DNA from: CAYQQQ01 sp964420125
Lineage (GTDB): Bacteria > Actinomycetota > Acidimicrobiia > Acidimicrobiales > Microtrichaceae
Direction of reading: 5' to 3'
Assembly (NCBI GenBank): GCA_964420125.1
Contig: CAYQQQ010000016.1
Span: 1-64,000, forward strand
DNA length: 64,000 nt
Part shown: one piece after another, positions 25,664 to 34,910 of the stretch
How positions within the stretch are numbered: position 1 is the stretch's first letter
How the letters are laid out: every line of letters begins with the position of its first letter
The notes under the pieces: model-generated
Told to the model about the DNA's origin: nothing
Seen by the model: the letters and a program-made list of their open reading frames with translations, nothing else
Databases searched by the model: none
Made by a program: the position numbers and the translations under genes

Positions 25664-28461
25664 GCCACCAGCTCCTGGGTCAACTCCTCGAGCAGCACCG
25701 CCAGCCCGCCCTCAAAAGCGGAGTTGGCCCGGCCGAAGCCGCCGTGGCCGACGAAGGGCTCCAGCTCGAAGTCGTCGGGGGCGATCGAAAGCGACGTGGC
25801 CAGGTGGTCCTTGATGCGTGTCAACCACACCAGCTGCTCGTCGGTGAACACCGTGCCGGCCTGGGCCTGCTGGGCGAGCCAGGCCTGGAAGCGCTCGTCG
25901 ACGGTGAGCGGGTAGGCGACCAGCTCGGAGCCGGGTTCGAGGGCTTTGCGCACGAGCGAGATGAGGTTGGTGAACTGCGTCCCCGCCGACCCCCGCACCC
26001 GTGACGCTTCGAGCGCCTCGTAGGCGGCCCACAGGCGCTCGGGCGTCCAGTTGTGCGGCGGTCGCTCGATGGCGTGGGCCAGCTCCTTGATGGCCTTGAG
26101 CGTGAGCCGCTTGCCGTACGGCCGGGAGTAGAGGATCTGGAGGGCGTCGATGTCGTCGCGGTGCTCGTCGACGAACGCCTGCCACGACTCGATCGTGGCC
26201 CGGGCCCGGTCGGTGGCGTCGCGGGAGAAGCCGGCGTCGATCACCTCGTCCTTGGAGGTCTCGTCGAGCACCTGGGTGTAGCTGCGGCGCACGTCGAGCA
26301 GCTTGGTGCGCAGGGCAGGGCGCTCCGCGAGGATCCGGCACGCCGCCTCGATCTGCCCGGCCCGGGCCGCGTGCACCTGCTCGTCGGTGGGGTCGGCCCC
26401 GCCGGTGGTCTCGGCGGCCTTCTGCCACGCCCGGTCGACGTCGACGGCGTCGGTGAGCATCCGAACGACGACCGACAGGTCGATGCCGTCGGTGGCGTCG
26501 GCGAGCTCCCGGCGGTCGTCGGGGGTGATGACCCGGTCGAGGCGGGCGAGGCGTCCGGCGATGGAGGACACGACGTCGGGGTCGCGCACCCCGGCGGCGA
26601 CCTGGTCGAGGAGCTTCTTGAGCGAGGTGGTCTTGCGGCGCTCCAGCGGGGCGGTGTCGTTGAACTCGCCTTCGGTGACCCCGACGGCGTCGACGATCAC
26701 GAAGTGGGTCTTGGCGGTGGCATCCGCGGAGACGGCCTGGAGGTCGTTGGGGTCGATGACCCGCACGCCGCGGCCCTTCATCTGCTCGAAGAAGTTCCGG
26801 GACCGCACCTGGCGCATGAACATCACGCACTCGAGCGGGCGCACGTCGGTGCCGGTGGCGATCATGTCGACGGTGACGGCGATGCGGGGGTCGAAGCTGT
26901 TGCGGAACTGGTTGAGCAGGTCCTCGGGCTTGGCGCCCGTGGTGCGGTAGGTGATCTTCACGGCGAAGTCGTTGCCCCGTCCGAACTCCTCCCGGCAGAT
27001 CCGCACGATGTCATCCGCGTGGCTGTCGTCCTTGGCGAAGATCAGCGTCTTGGGCACCTCGGTGCGCCCGGGGAAGATCCCGCCCTCGTCCAGCGGCTTG
27101 AACAGGTTGTCGCGGAAGGTGCGGATGACGGTGCGGATCTGGTCGAGCGCCACCACATCGCGGTCGAGCTGGCGGGCGTCGTACACGACGTCCTCGTCGA
27201 GCTTCTCGAGGCGGACCTTGCGGGTCTCGCGCTCGCGGAACCTGGTGACCAGCCCGGCCTCGACCGTCGAGCCGTGCTCGCTGATCCTGGTGCGGATCCG
27301 GTACACGTCGAAGTCGACGTTCACGCCGTCGGCCACCGCCTCTGCGTGGCCGTACTCGACGACGAGGTTCTGGTTGAAGAACCCGAAGGTCTGCTTGGCC
27401 GGTGTGGCGGTGAGCCCGACGAGGAACGCGTCGAAGTACTCGATGACCTGGCGCCACACCCCGTAGATCGAGCGGTGGCACTCGTCGATGATCACCACGT
27501 CGAAGCTCTCGATGGGGACCTGCGGGTTGTAGGCGACCTCGACGGGCTGGTCGGGTTCGATCTCGGCGCCGGAGCGCTCGTCGACGTCCTCGGGCAGCTC
27601 CTCCTCGCCGCGCAGCATCGAGAAGAGGCGCTGCACCGTGGTGATCACCACCCGGGCGGCGGGGTCGATGCGGTTCGAGGTCAGCCACTGGACGTTGTAG
27701 AGGTCGGTGAACTTCCGGCCGTCGCCCGGCGTGGCGAACTGCTGGAACTCCCGGAGCGTCTGGCGGCCGAGGTTGGCTCGGTCGACCAGGAACAGCACCC
27801 GCTCCGCACCGGCGGTCTGCACGAGTCGGTAGGCGAGGTTGGCGGCCATGAACGTCTTGCCCGACCCCGTCGCCATCTGGGCCAGCGCCCTCGGGTGGTT
27901 GTGGACCATCGACCCTTCGATGCGGTCGATGGCGTCGACCTGGATCCGTCGCAGGCCTTCTGGGCCGACCGGGCCGAGCCGGTCGAGGCGCGCCCGCAAC
28001 GAGCCACCCTCAGCGTCGTCGATCCAGTTGCGCAGCCAGCGGGCGAAGGTCTCGGGCCGGTGGAATGCGAACACCGGCCGGGACCGGGGCTGGGGATCGA
28101 ACCCGTCGGTGAACATGGTCTCGTCGCCGGTGGACTCGTAGAGGAACGGCAACGGCGACACGGGCGCCGTCAGCTCCGCGGGCAGCCCGGCCGCGTACTT
28201 CGCCGACTGGGGCTCGACGCCGGCGAGCGGCGTGCCCGACGGCTTCGCCTCGATCGCACCGACGGCCGTGCCGTCGACGAACAGCAGGTAGTCGGCCCGG
28301 CCGTGCCCGGGCGCCATGATGAACTCCCGCACGGCCACGCCCGGCCCGGCGTAGAGGTTCATGTCGGCCCGGTCCTGCACGAGCCACCCGCAGGCGACCA
28401 GTTGCCGGTCGATCTCCTTGCGAGCCCGCGCCTCCGCCGGCAGGTGGTCGTCCTCGCTCAC
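25660..28461 (-). CDS. hsdR: Type I RM restriction subunit HsdR
   Basis: 933 aa. An N-terminal PD-(D/E)xK nuclease (RADYLLFVDGTAVGAIEAK, residues about 55-73), then the SF2 translocase with MATGSGKT, DECHRS, GLTATP and the QMKGRGVRV motif VI region, and a C-terminal helical domain. It pumps DNA and cuts unmodified molecules as an R2M2S complex. GTG 28461 is chosen because TATGTT (28473-28468) is exactly 6 nt upstream, giving a leaderless mRNA; the frame is open further only by chance. First gene of the operon, divergent from a GNAT gene. Confidence 0.93.
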   Translation of the reverse strand: MSEDDHLPAEARARKEIDRQLVACGWLVQDRADMNLYAGPGVAVREFIMAPGHGRADYLLFVDGTAVGAIEAKPSGTPLAGVEPQSAKYAAGLPAELTAPVSPLPFLYESTGDETMFTDGFDPQPRSRPVFAFHRPETFARWLRNWIDDAEGGSLRARLDRLGPVGPEGLRRIQVDAIDRIEGSMVHNHPRALAQMATGSGKTFMAANLAYRLVQTAGAERVLFLVDRANLGRQTLREFQQFATPGDGRKFTDLYNVQWLTSNRIDPAARVVITTVQRLFSMLRGEEELPEDVDERSGAEIEPDQPVEVAYNPQVPIESFDVVIIDECHRSIYGVWRQVIEYFDAFLVGLTATPAKQTFGFFNQNLVVEYGHAEAVADGVNVDFDVYRIRTRISEHGSTVEAGLVTRFRERETRKVRLEKLDEDVVYDARQLDRDVVALDQIRTVIRTFRDNLFKPLDEGGIFPGRTEVPKTLIFAKDDSHADDIVRICREEFGRGNDFAVKITYRTTGAKPEDLLNQFRNSFDPRIAVTVDMIATGTDVRPLECVMFMRQVRSRNFFEQMKGRGVRVIDPNDLQAVSADATAKTHFVIVDAVGVTEGEFNDTAPLERRKTTSLKKLLDQVAAGVRDPDVVSSIAGRLARLDRVITPDDRRELADATDGIDLSVVVRMLTDAVDVDRAWQKAAETTGGADPTDEQVHAARAGQIEAACRILAERPALRTKLLDVRRSYTQVLDETSKDEVIDAGFSRDATDRARATIESWQAFVDEHRDDIDALQILYSRPYGKRLTLKAIKELAHAIERPPHNWTPERLWAAYEALEASRVRGSAGTQFTNLISLVRKALEPGSELVAYPLTVDERFQAWLAQQAQAGTVFTDEQLVWLTRIKDHLATSLSIAPDDFELEPFVGHGGFGRANSAFEGGLAVLLEELTQELVA

Positions 28462-28579
28462 GCCCACAACATACGGGGTGGCCCCTCGCGCCAGCGCGCT
28501 CGCACCGCCTGCTCGCGACCCGGCCACCCTCTCGACCCGGAGCCGCCCGCCCAGACCGCGATGTGGCAGCATCCGTGAC

Positions 28580-29218
28580 GTGCCGAACGAGCGACCTGCA
28601 CCCCAACCCCCTCCGGTGCGGGTCGCCCGGCCCCGCGATCGCGCGGCCATGGAGCGCAGCCTCGGGGCCGCCTTCCTCGACGACCCGATCTGGCAGTGGT
28701 TGCTCGGGCCCCGACGCATCACCGAGCAGCGGGCCGGCAGGGTGCTGGGCGCGTTCGCCATGACCCACCTCGAGGACGGGCTCACCTCCATCAGCCACGA
28801 GGGCGACTCGGTGGCCGTCTGGGCGGCACCCAAGAAGTTCCGCATCTCGCCGCGGGAGTTCCTCCCGTACCTGCCGCTCACGGTCCGATCGCTCGGCGTC
28901 GGCGGGGTGGCCCGGCTGACCCGGCTGGCCGAGATCGAGCGGCTGCACCCCAAGGAGCCCCACTACTACCTGGCGATCCTGGGCACGCACCCCGACGCCC
29001 AGGGGCGCGGCCTCGGCAGCGCCGTGCTGGGGCCCGTCCTCGAGCGTGCCGACCAGGAGGGCGTGGGCTGCTATCTGGAGTCGTCCAAGGAGTCGAACGT
29101 GCCCTTCTACCGCCGTCATGGCTTCGAGGTGACCGGCGAGCACGACGTGGCCGGCGGCAAGGGCCCCCGCACATGGCTCATGTGGAGGGACCCGCAGCCC
29201 CCCGAACGCCTCAGATGA
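28580..29218 (+). CDS. GNAT-family N-acetyltransferase
   Basis: 212 aa. The acetyl-CoA-binding loop LGTHPDAQGRGLGSAVLGPVLERA (around 139-162) is the GNAT motif A (Q/R-x-x-G-x-G), and ESSKESNVPFYRRHGFEVTGEHDV is motif B. It acetylates an amine on a small molecule or protein; the substrate is unknown. GTG 28580 follows CAGCAT by 7 nt. It lies between hsdR (divergent) and a FadE gene (convergent, 10 nt). Confidence 0.85.
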   Translation: MPNERPAPQPPPVRVARPRDRAAMERSLGAAFLDDPIWQWLLGPRRITEQRAGRVLGAFAMTHLEDGLTSISHEGDSVAVWAAPKKFRISPREFLPYLPLTVRSLGVGGVARLTRLAEIERLHPKEPHYYLAILGTHPDAQGRGLGSAVLGPVLERADQEGVGCYLESSKESNVPFYRRHGFEVTGEHDVAGGKGPRTWLMWRDPQPPERLR

Positions 29219-29228
29219 CCCGCACGCG

Positions 29229-30293
29229 TCAGATGAGGGGCTCGCCGCGCTCGAGCCGTCCGCGCAGCAGCGCGGCCAGCCGGTCCCGATGCGCGGACGC
29301 CGATCCGAACGACACCCGGTCGTACTGGGCGCGCTTGAGGTACAGGTGCAGGTCGCACTCCCAGGTGAAGCCGATGCCCCCGTGCACCTGCAACGCCGAG
29401 CCCAGGACGCGCTCCGCGGCATCCGAGCACCACGCCTTGGCGGTGGACGCCGCCACCGAGCGCTCGGGATCGCCGCTGGCCAGGCACCACGCCGCCCACC
29501 ACGTCGCCGAGCGCATCCCCTCCACGTCGACGAGCATGTCGGCGCAGCGGTGCTTCACCGCTTGGAAGCTGCCGATCGGTCGGCCAAACTGCTCGCGCTC
29601 GCCGGCGTAGCGCACCGCCATGTCGAGGGCGGTGGAGGCGATGCCCAGCAGCTCGGCCGACAGGGCGACCGCGCCCCGGTCGAGGTAGGCCTCCACGGCG
29701 TCGGCCCCTCCCAGCTCCACCGCGGTGCGCCCGTCGAGGCGAACCCGCGCCATCTCCCGGGTCAGGTCCATGGCCGCCTCGGCCTCGGGGCGGTCGTCGC
29801 CGAGCTCCACCAGGAACAGCCGGCGATCGGTCCCGATGACCAACAGCACGTCCGCGCTCGGAGCGAAGGCCACCGGCTCGGTCATCCCCGCCAGCTCCCA
29901 CCCGTCGGCCGAGGCCACCGCGTCGACGGCCCGTCCGGCCACGGCCGCCACCGCGTCGCCCGCCACCAGCTTGCCCAGCCAGGTCTCCTCACCGGCAGCG
30001 GCCAGGGTGTCGACGGCGACGAGCTGGGGTAGCACGGGAGCCGGGGCCACGTGGGCACCCACCTCCTCGATCAGCACGGCCGCCTCCACCCAGCCGAGCT
30101 CCAGCCCTCCCAGATCCTCGGGCGCCAGCAGCGCCGGCCAGCCCTGCTCCACCAGGTCGGCCCACAGGTCGCGATCCCAGCCACCTCCGGCGTCGACCAC
30201 CGCCCGCACGCGCTCGGGCGAAGCTCGCGACCCCAACAGCTCGCGCGCCGCCGACCGCACCGACAGCTGATCCTCGGAGAGCTCGAAGTCCAC
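29229..30293 (-). CDS. Acyl-CoA dehydrogenase, non-catalytic-type subunit (FadE)
   Basis: 354 aa. Acyl-CoA dehydrogenase fold with REQFGRPIGSFQAVKHRCADM and HGGIGFTWECDLHLYLKRA (FAD site). The LGxER glutamate used as base by the partner class is absent, which fits the small subunit of two-gene heteromeric FadE enzymes such as mycobacterial ChsE4-ChsE5. I shifted the start to GTG 30293: TACGAT (30306-30301) lies 7 nt upstream, and VDFELSEDQ then aligns with MEFTLDDDQ of the paralogue at 37997. ATG 30302 would overlap the -10. It is divergent from the catalytic-type partner across one operator. Confidence 0.82.
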   Translation of the reverse strand: MDFELSEDQLSVRSAARELLGSRASPERVRAVVDAGGGWDRDLWADLVEQGWPALLAPEDLGGLELGWVEAAVLIEEVGAHVAPAPVLPQLVAVDTLAAAGEETWLGKLVAGDAVAAVAGRAVDAVASADGWELAGMTEPVAFAPSADVLLVIGTDRRLFLVELGDDRPEAEAAMDLTREMARVRLDGRTAVELGGADAVEAYLDRGAVALSAELLGIASTALDMAVRYAGEREQFGRPIGSFQAVKHRCADMLVDVEGMRSATWWAAWCLASGDPERSVAASTAKAWCSDAAERVLGSALQVHGGIGFTWECDLHLYLKRAQYDRVSFGSASAHRDRLAALLRGRLERGEPLI

Positions 30294-30315
30294 GCCGGGC
30301 ATCGTAGCCCCGAAG

Positions 30316-30331
30316 CTGACACGGGCGTCAG
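30316..30331. promoter_or_regulatory. Regulon operator 3 between two symmetric leaderless promoters
   Basis: CTGAC ACGGGC GTCAG (exact). The minus-strand -10 TACGAT (30306-30301) and the plus-strand -10 TACCAT (30341-30346) each lie 9 nt from the palindrome edge, so one dimer would cover the -35 zones of both FadE promoters. Confidence 0.8.
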
Positions 30332-30352
30332 GTCGTGACCTACCATGCCCCG

Positions 30353-31564
30353 GTGGATCTCGCCGACTCCCCCGCCAACGCTGCCATCCGCCGGGAGTGC
30401 CGCAGCTGGCTGGAGGAGCACCTCCCCTGGACCTACGGCGAGGGCCTCCCCCCGCGCTTCGACTCGCTGGAGGAGGAGGTGGCCTTCGGCCGATCGTGGC
30501 AGGCGCGGCTCGCCGAGGGCCGATGGGTCGGCGTGGCCTGGCCCCGGGAGTACGGGGGGCGGGGCGCGGGGGTGGCGGCGAGCTTCGTGGTGCAGGAGGA
30601 GCTGGCGAGAGCCAGGGCCCCGGAGCTGGTGGGTCGCATCGGGGTGAACCTGGTGGGACCGACGCTGCTGGCCCACGGCACCGCCGAGCAGACGGCGCGG
30701 TGGCTGCCCGACATCCTCTCGGCGCGCCGGCTGTGGTGCCAGCTCTTCAGCGAGCCGGGCGCCGGCTCCGACCTGGCCTCGTTGCGCACCTCGGCGGTGC
30801 GCGACGAGGACGCGGGAGGTTGGCGCCTGGAAGGCCAGAAGGTCTGGACCAGCTACGCCCAGTTCGCCGACCTCGGGCTGTGCCTGGCCCGAACCGACGC
30901 CTCGGCACCCAAGCGCCAGGGCATCTCGGCGCTGGTGGTCGACATGCACGCACCGGGGGTGGAGGTGCGCCCGCTGGTGCAGGCCACGGGGGAGGCCGAG
31001 TTCAACGAGGTGTTCTTCGACGGCGTCCTCGTGCCCGACGGCGCCCTGGTGGGCCCGGAGCACGAGGGGTGGCGCGTGTCGCAGTCGACCCTGGGCCACG
31101 AGCGGGGGATCAACCCCCGCCAGCTGGTCATCCACCTCCAGCACCTGGAGGAGCTGTTGGCCCTCGCCGAGGCGAACGGCGCCTTCGCCGACCACCGCCT
31201 CCGTCAGCGCCTCGCAGAGGCGTGGGTGGAGGTGAAGGTCTTCCAGCTGCACAACCTGCGCTCGCTCACCCGGGCGGAACGGGGCGAGGAGCCGGGACCG
31301 GAGGGCAGCGCGCTCAAGCTGTACTGGTCGGAGCTGTCGAAGCGCCTGCACGCCACCGCCATGGAGGTGCTGGGCGACGACGCCGTGCTGTGGCGGGGAG
31401 CGACGGGGCTCGACGGCGACGGCGAGTGGCAACGATCCTGGCTCTACTACCTCTCGTCCTCGATCTTCGCGGGCACGAACGAGATCCAACGCACCATCAT
31501 CTCCGAACGGGTGCTCGGCCTGCCCCGGGAGCCGAGGCCCGCCACCAGCGGAGGATCCCGATGA
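30353..31564 (+). CDS. Acyl-CoA dehydrogenase, catalytic-type subunit (FadE)
   Basis: 403 aa. LFSEPGAGSDLASLRT and GQKVWTSYAQFADLGLCLARTD (FAD/substrate), LGHERGIN with the Glu placed like the IVD/LCAD base, and SIFAGTNEIQRTIISERVLGLPRE. It introduces a 2,3 double bond into an acyl-CoA, passing electrons to ETF. GTG 30353 has TACCAT 6 nt upstream, so it is probably leaderless; GTG 30335 would sit before the -10. The next gene, an enoyl-CoA hydratase, overlaps by 4 nt, giving two consecutive beta-oxidation steps. Confidence 0.85.
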   Translation: MDLADSPANAAIRRECRSWLEEHLPWTYGEGLPPRFDSLEEEVAFGRSWQARLAEGRWVGVAWPREYGGRGAGVAASFVVQEELARARAPELVGRIGVNLVGPTLLAHGTAEQTARWLPDILSARRLWCQLFSEPGAGSDLASLRTSAVRDEDAGGWRLEGQKVWTSYAQFADLGLCLARTDASAPKRQGISALVVDMHAPGVEVRPLVQATGEAEFNEVFFDGVLVPDGALVGPEHEGWRVSQSTLGHERGINPRQLVIHLQHLEELLALAEANGAFADHRLRQRLAEAWVEVKVFQLHNLRSLTRAERGEEPGPEGSALKLYWSELSKRLHATAMEVLGDDAVLWRGATGLDGDGEWQRSWLYYLSSSIFAGTNEIQRTIISERVLGLPREPRPATSGGSR

Positions 31565-32424
31565 ACGACCAGGAGACGAGCAGCGGGACCGGTGCCCCCA
31601 CGGTGGGCTACCGGGTGGACGACCACGTCGCCACGGTCACCCTGCAACGGCCGGAGATGGCCAACGCCCTCGACGCCGCCACGATCGACGCCCTCGATGC
31701 CGCCCTCACCGCAGCCGAGGCCGACCCGGAGGTCCGCGTCGTGATCCTCGATGCGGAGGGCCGGCACTTCTGCTCGGGCCACGACCTCAAGGAGCTGATG
31801 GCCGGCGAGGAGCGCTGGGCGGCGATGCGCGGAACCCCTGAGGGTCGCTGGGAGCACGAGACCGTCATGTACCTCGAGCGCAGCCTGCGTTGGCGCAACA
31901 CCCCGAAGATCACCATCGCCGCCGTGCAGGGCACGTGCGCCGCCGCCGGGCTCATGCTGGCCTGCATGTGCGACCTCATCGTGGCCGCCGAGGACGCCCG
32001 GTTCTCCAACCCCGTGCTGCGCATGAGCGGTGCCGGAGTCGAGCTGCTGGTCGAGCCGTGGGAGCTGGGTGCACGACGAGCGAAGGAGTTCCTCTTCTGC
32101 TCGCGGGTGCTCACCGCCGAGGAGGCCGCGGCCGCCGGGATGGTGAACCGGGTCGTGCCGAGGGATCGGCTCGCGGAGGCCGCGGCCGAGATGGCCGCCG
32201 AGGCCGCCGAGGTGCCGCCGGTGACCGCGCGGGCGGTGAAGGAGTCGATCAACCACACCCTCGACCTGCAGGGCCAGGCCGAGTCGTGGCGCCACCACTT
32301 CCTGGTGCACCAGTTCGTCTCCGCCACCGACACCGCGGCCTCGATGGCCCGTCGGCGGGCGGGCGGCGGGATGGCGGCAGTCAGGGCCGAGCAGGCGGGA
32401 ACCGGCTCCGACGGCCCTCGTTGA
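31561..32424 (+). CDS. Enoyl-CoA hydratase/isomerase family protein
   Basis: 287 aa. Crotonase-fold oxyanion segments GRHFCSGHDLKEL and QGTCAAAGLMLACMCDLIVA are clear. The region that usually carries the two catalytic glutamates reads MSGAGVELLVEPWELGARRAKEFL, not the GAGGTQRL pattern, so it belongs to a divergent subfamily and the exact reaction is unsure. ATG 31561 overlaps the FadE stop (ATGA) and follows CGGAGGATCCC. Its last 44 bp overlap the convergent CHASE-GGDEF-EAL gene. Confidence 0.85.
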   Translation: MNDQETSSGTGAPTVGYRVDDHVATVTLQRPEMANALDAATIDALDAALTAAEADPEVRVVILDAEGRHFCSGHDLKELMAGEERWAAMRGTPEGRWEHETVMYLERSLRWRNTPKITIAAVQGTCAAAGLMLACMCDLIVAAEDARFSNPVLRMSGAGVELLVEPWELGARRAKEFLFCSRVLTAEEAAAAGMVNRVVPRDRLAEAAAEMAAEAAEVPPVTARAVKESINHTLDLQGQAESWRHHFLVHQFVSATDTAASMARRRAGGGMAAVRAEQAGTGSDGPR

Positions 32425-34906
32425 CCTGACGGCCCACCGGCGGCCAGTGCGCCGGGGCCCCCGAGCGCGGCATCACCTGCACGAGCAGGTCCTCGAGTGG
32501 CACCGCCCGGCTGAAGAGCCAACCCTGGGCCTCCTCGCAGCCGTGGGAGCGCAGCCAGGTGAGCTGGTCGGTGGTCTCCACCCCCTCGGCCACCACCACG
32601 AGCCCCAGGTGGTGGGCCATGGACAGCACGGCGCCGACGATGCCCACCTGGGCGTGCCCGTCCGGGAGGCCCGCGACGAAGCTCTGGTCGATCTTGAGCT
32701 CCTGCACCGGCAGCCGGGCGAGCCGCGACAGCGACGAGTACCCGGTGCCGAAGTCGTCGATCGAGATCGTCACCCCGAGGTCGCGCAGCGCCTGGAGCTG
32801 GCGCGCCACGGCACCGTCGTCGTGGTCCTCGTCCATGACGACGGTCTCGGTGATCTCCACGATCAGCGTGGTGGCCGGCACCTCGGCCCGGTCGAGCTCC
32901 GCGCGCACGGCTCGGACGAAGCCGGCGTCGCGCAGCTGCTGCACGCTCGCGTTCAACGCCAGGCCCCGCAGGGGCGCCCCGGTGGCCAGGCACCGGGCCA
33001 GCGCGTCGCAGGTGTCCCGCAGCACCAGCGCGCCGAGCCTCACGATCAGTCCGGTCTCCTCGGCGACAGGGATGAACTCCGCAGGGGAGACCGCACCCTC
33101 TTCGGGGTGGGTCCAGCGCGCCAGGGCCTCGGCGCCGACGACCTCGCCGGAGTGGAGGTCGACCCTGCACTGGAAGTGGGCGCACAGGCTCCCGTCGTCG
33201 GCCTCCAGGGCGGCGAACAGCTCCCGCTCCAACCACTCCCGCCGCTCCGCGCGCCGGGCCATCGAGGCGTCGTAGGCCATGTGGTGGCCCCGGCTGGTCC
33301 GCTTGGCCTCGTGCAGCGCCACATCCGCGCGGCGCACGAGCTCCGCGGCCGAGCCGGCATCGCCGGGGAAGCAGCACACCCCCGCCGTGGCGCTCAGGTG
33401 CACCACCCGATCCCCGATCCGGATGGGCCTCGCCAGCACCGACAGCAGCCGGTCGGCGACGAGCACCTCGTGGCCGGGTGGGCCGGCGACCATCACCGCG
33501 AACACGTCGCTGCCGGTGCGTGCCACCAGATCCTCCGCGGCCACCGTCGACTGCAGGCGCGCGGCCACGGTGCGCAGCAGGTCGTCGCCGTGGCCGTGGC
33601 CGATGCTGTCGTTGACCACCTTGAACCGGTCCAGGTCGACCAGCACCAGCGCGGTCGGCTCCCCGGCCCTCAACCGGACCTCGATGGCGTTGCGGAGGTG
33701 CTCGCGGTTGGGGATGCCGGTGAGCAGGTCGATGCGGGCGAGGTGACGCATCCGCCGGGTGCCGGCCTCCAGCTGCTCGTTGGCTTCGGCCAGCTCACCG
33801 GCCAGCCGGTGGAGCCGGCGGGCCTGGGACCACCGCCACCACACCGCCACCAGGAGGACGGTGATGAGCACCCCCACCAGCAGGATCGTGGTCCTCGCCG
33901 GCTGCTCCCGCGCTGCGACCAGCGACGAGCGGGGTGTGGCCAGCACGCGCAGGTCGCGATCGCCGAGGCGCACGGTGCGCACCACCGTCGGAACGCCGGG
34001 CTCGGTGCCCGTGGCGAGGTCGGCAGGCAGCTCGCCGGGGCCCCGCAGCCGATCGCCGTCGGTGGCGAGCAGCACGGTGTCGGCGCCGCCGACCACGTCG
34101 ACCACCCGGACGTCGGCCTCCGCGCCCACGGCGGCGAGCGCACCGGCCATCATCTCCGGGTAGCGCAGCACGGCCGCGGACACGCCGCGCAGCGCCGCAC
34201 GGCGCTGCTCCGGAGTGCCGAGGGGCAGGGAGCGGTCGTAGACGGGCCGGTAGAGGGGCATGGCGTAGATCTCGCCACCGCCCTGGACGATGGCGGTGGA
34301 CTCCGCCACCCCGAGCTCACCCGACTCGGCGATCTCCTCGATGAGCCGCGCCGCGCTCGGCCGGGCCAGGACGTCGAGTCCGAACACCACGAGGTTGGAC
34401 GCCTCCGGGCGCGTGTAGAGGATCACCAGGTACTGGTCCCTGCGCGGCGCCGTGGCCAGCTCCGAGCCGTCCGTGGGCTCCACGATCCCGTTGCGGTGGC
34501 CCCTGCCCGCCAGCAGCGCCTCGACCTGGGCCCGTTCGGCGTCGGTGACCCACACCTGGTACTGCAGCGCCTGCAGCTCGGGGTGCTCCGCCAGGCGCGG
34601 GTCCGAGTACTGGGCGAACTGCTCCTCGGCCACCCCCCCGCCGTTCGGATCGGGAGGCCCGAAGGTCATCATCATGTTGGCGGTGCCGGCGACGATCTCG
34701 TCGCTGCGATCGATGCCCCGTTGGAGGTCCGTCGCCGCGCGCTCCAGGAGCTCGGTCGTGCGCTGCAGGGCCCGATCCTCTGCGTCGCGGCGGTTGCGCC
34801 ACAGGAACGCAGCGGTGGTGGCCACCCCCACGGCCACGATCAGCACCACGGCGACGACGCGCCGCCAACGCGGCAGCGTCGTGACTACCGGCCCTGTGGT
34901 CGTCAC
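32381..34906 (-). CDS. CHASE-GGDEF-EAL membrane protein, probable c-di-GMP phosphodiesterase
   Basis: 841 aa. TM1 (about 14-37), a 330-residue extracytoplasmic CHASE-type sensor, TM2 (about 345-367), a GGDEF domain and an EAL domain. The cyclase signature is degenerate (RTGSDVF in place of RxGGDEF) and no RxxD inhibitory site is seen, so cyclase activity is doubtful. The EAL side keeps GAEALARW, VEITETV, DDFGTGYSS, LKIDQSF and AEGVET, so c-di-GMP hydrolysis is likely. TACGCT (34918-34913) is 6 nt before the GTG: leaderless. It overlaps the convergent enoyl-CoA hydratase by 44 bp. Confidence 0.9.
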   Translation of the reverse strand: MTTTGPVVTTLPRWRRVVAVVLIVAVGVATTAAFLWRNRRDAEDRALQRTTELLERAATDLQRGIDRSDEIVAGTANMMMTFGPPDPNGGGVAEEQFAQYSDPRLAEHPELQALQYQVWVTDAERAQVEALLAGRGHRNGIVEPTDGSELATAPRRDQYLVILYTRPEASNLVVFGLDVLARPSAARLIEEIAESGELGVAESTAIVQGGGEIYAMPLYRPVYDRSLPLGTPEQRRAALRGVSAAVLRYPEMMAGALAAVGAEADVRVVDVVGGADTVLLATDGDRLRGPGELPADLATGTEPGVPTVVRTVRLGDRDLRVLATPRSSLVAAREQPARTTILLVGVLITVLLVAVWWRWSQARRLHRLAGELAEANEQLEAGTRRMRHLARIDLLTGIPNREHLRNAIEVRLRAGEPTALVLVDLDRFKVVNDSIGHGHGDDLLRTVAARLQSTVAAEDLVARTGSDVFAVMVAGPPGHEVLVADRLLSVLARPIRIGDRVVHLSATAGVCCFPGDAGSAAELVRRADVALHEAKRTSRGHHMAYDASMARRAERREWLERELFAALEADDGSLCAHFQCRVDLHSGEVVGAEALARWTHPEEGAVSPAEFIPVAEETGLIVRLGALVLRDTCDALARCLATGAPLRGLALNASVQQLRDAGFVRAVRAELDRAEVPATTLIVEITETVVMDEDHDDGAVARQLQALRDLGVTISIDDFGTGYSSLSRLARLPVQELKIDQSFVAGLPDGHAQVGIVGAVLSMAHHLGLVVVAEGVETTDQLTWLRSHGCEEAQGWLFSRAVPLEDLLVQVMPRSGAPAHWPPVGRQVNEGRRSRFPPARP

Positions 34907-34910
34907 CCGG

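Noticed and set aside
26053..28578. Long plus-strand open frame opposite hsdR
   Set aside because: Shadow of hsdR; low-complexity translation, no motif, no plausible start.
29216..29232. TGAC...GTCAG pair between the GNAT and FadE stops
   Set aside because: The spacer is 8 nt, not 6, and it lies at a convergent gene end, where no promoter is expected.
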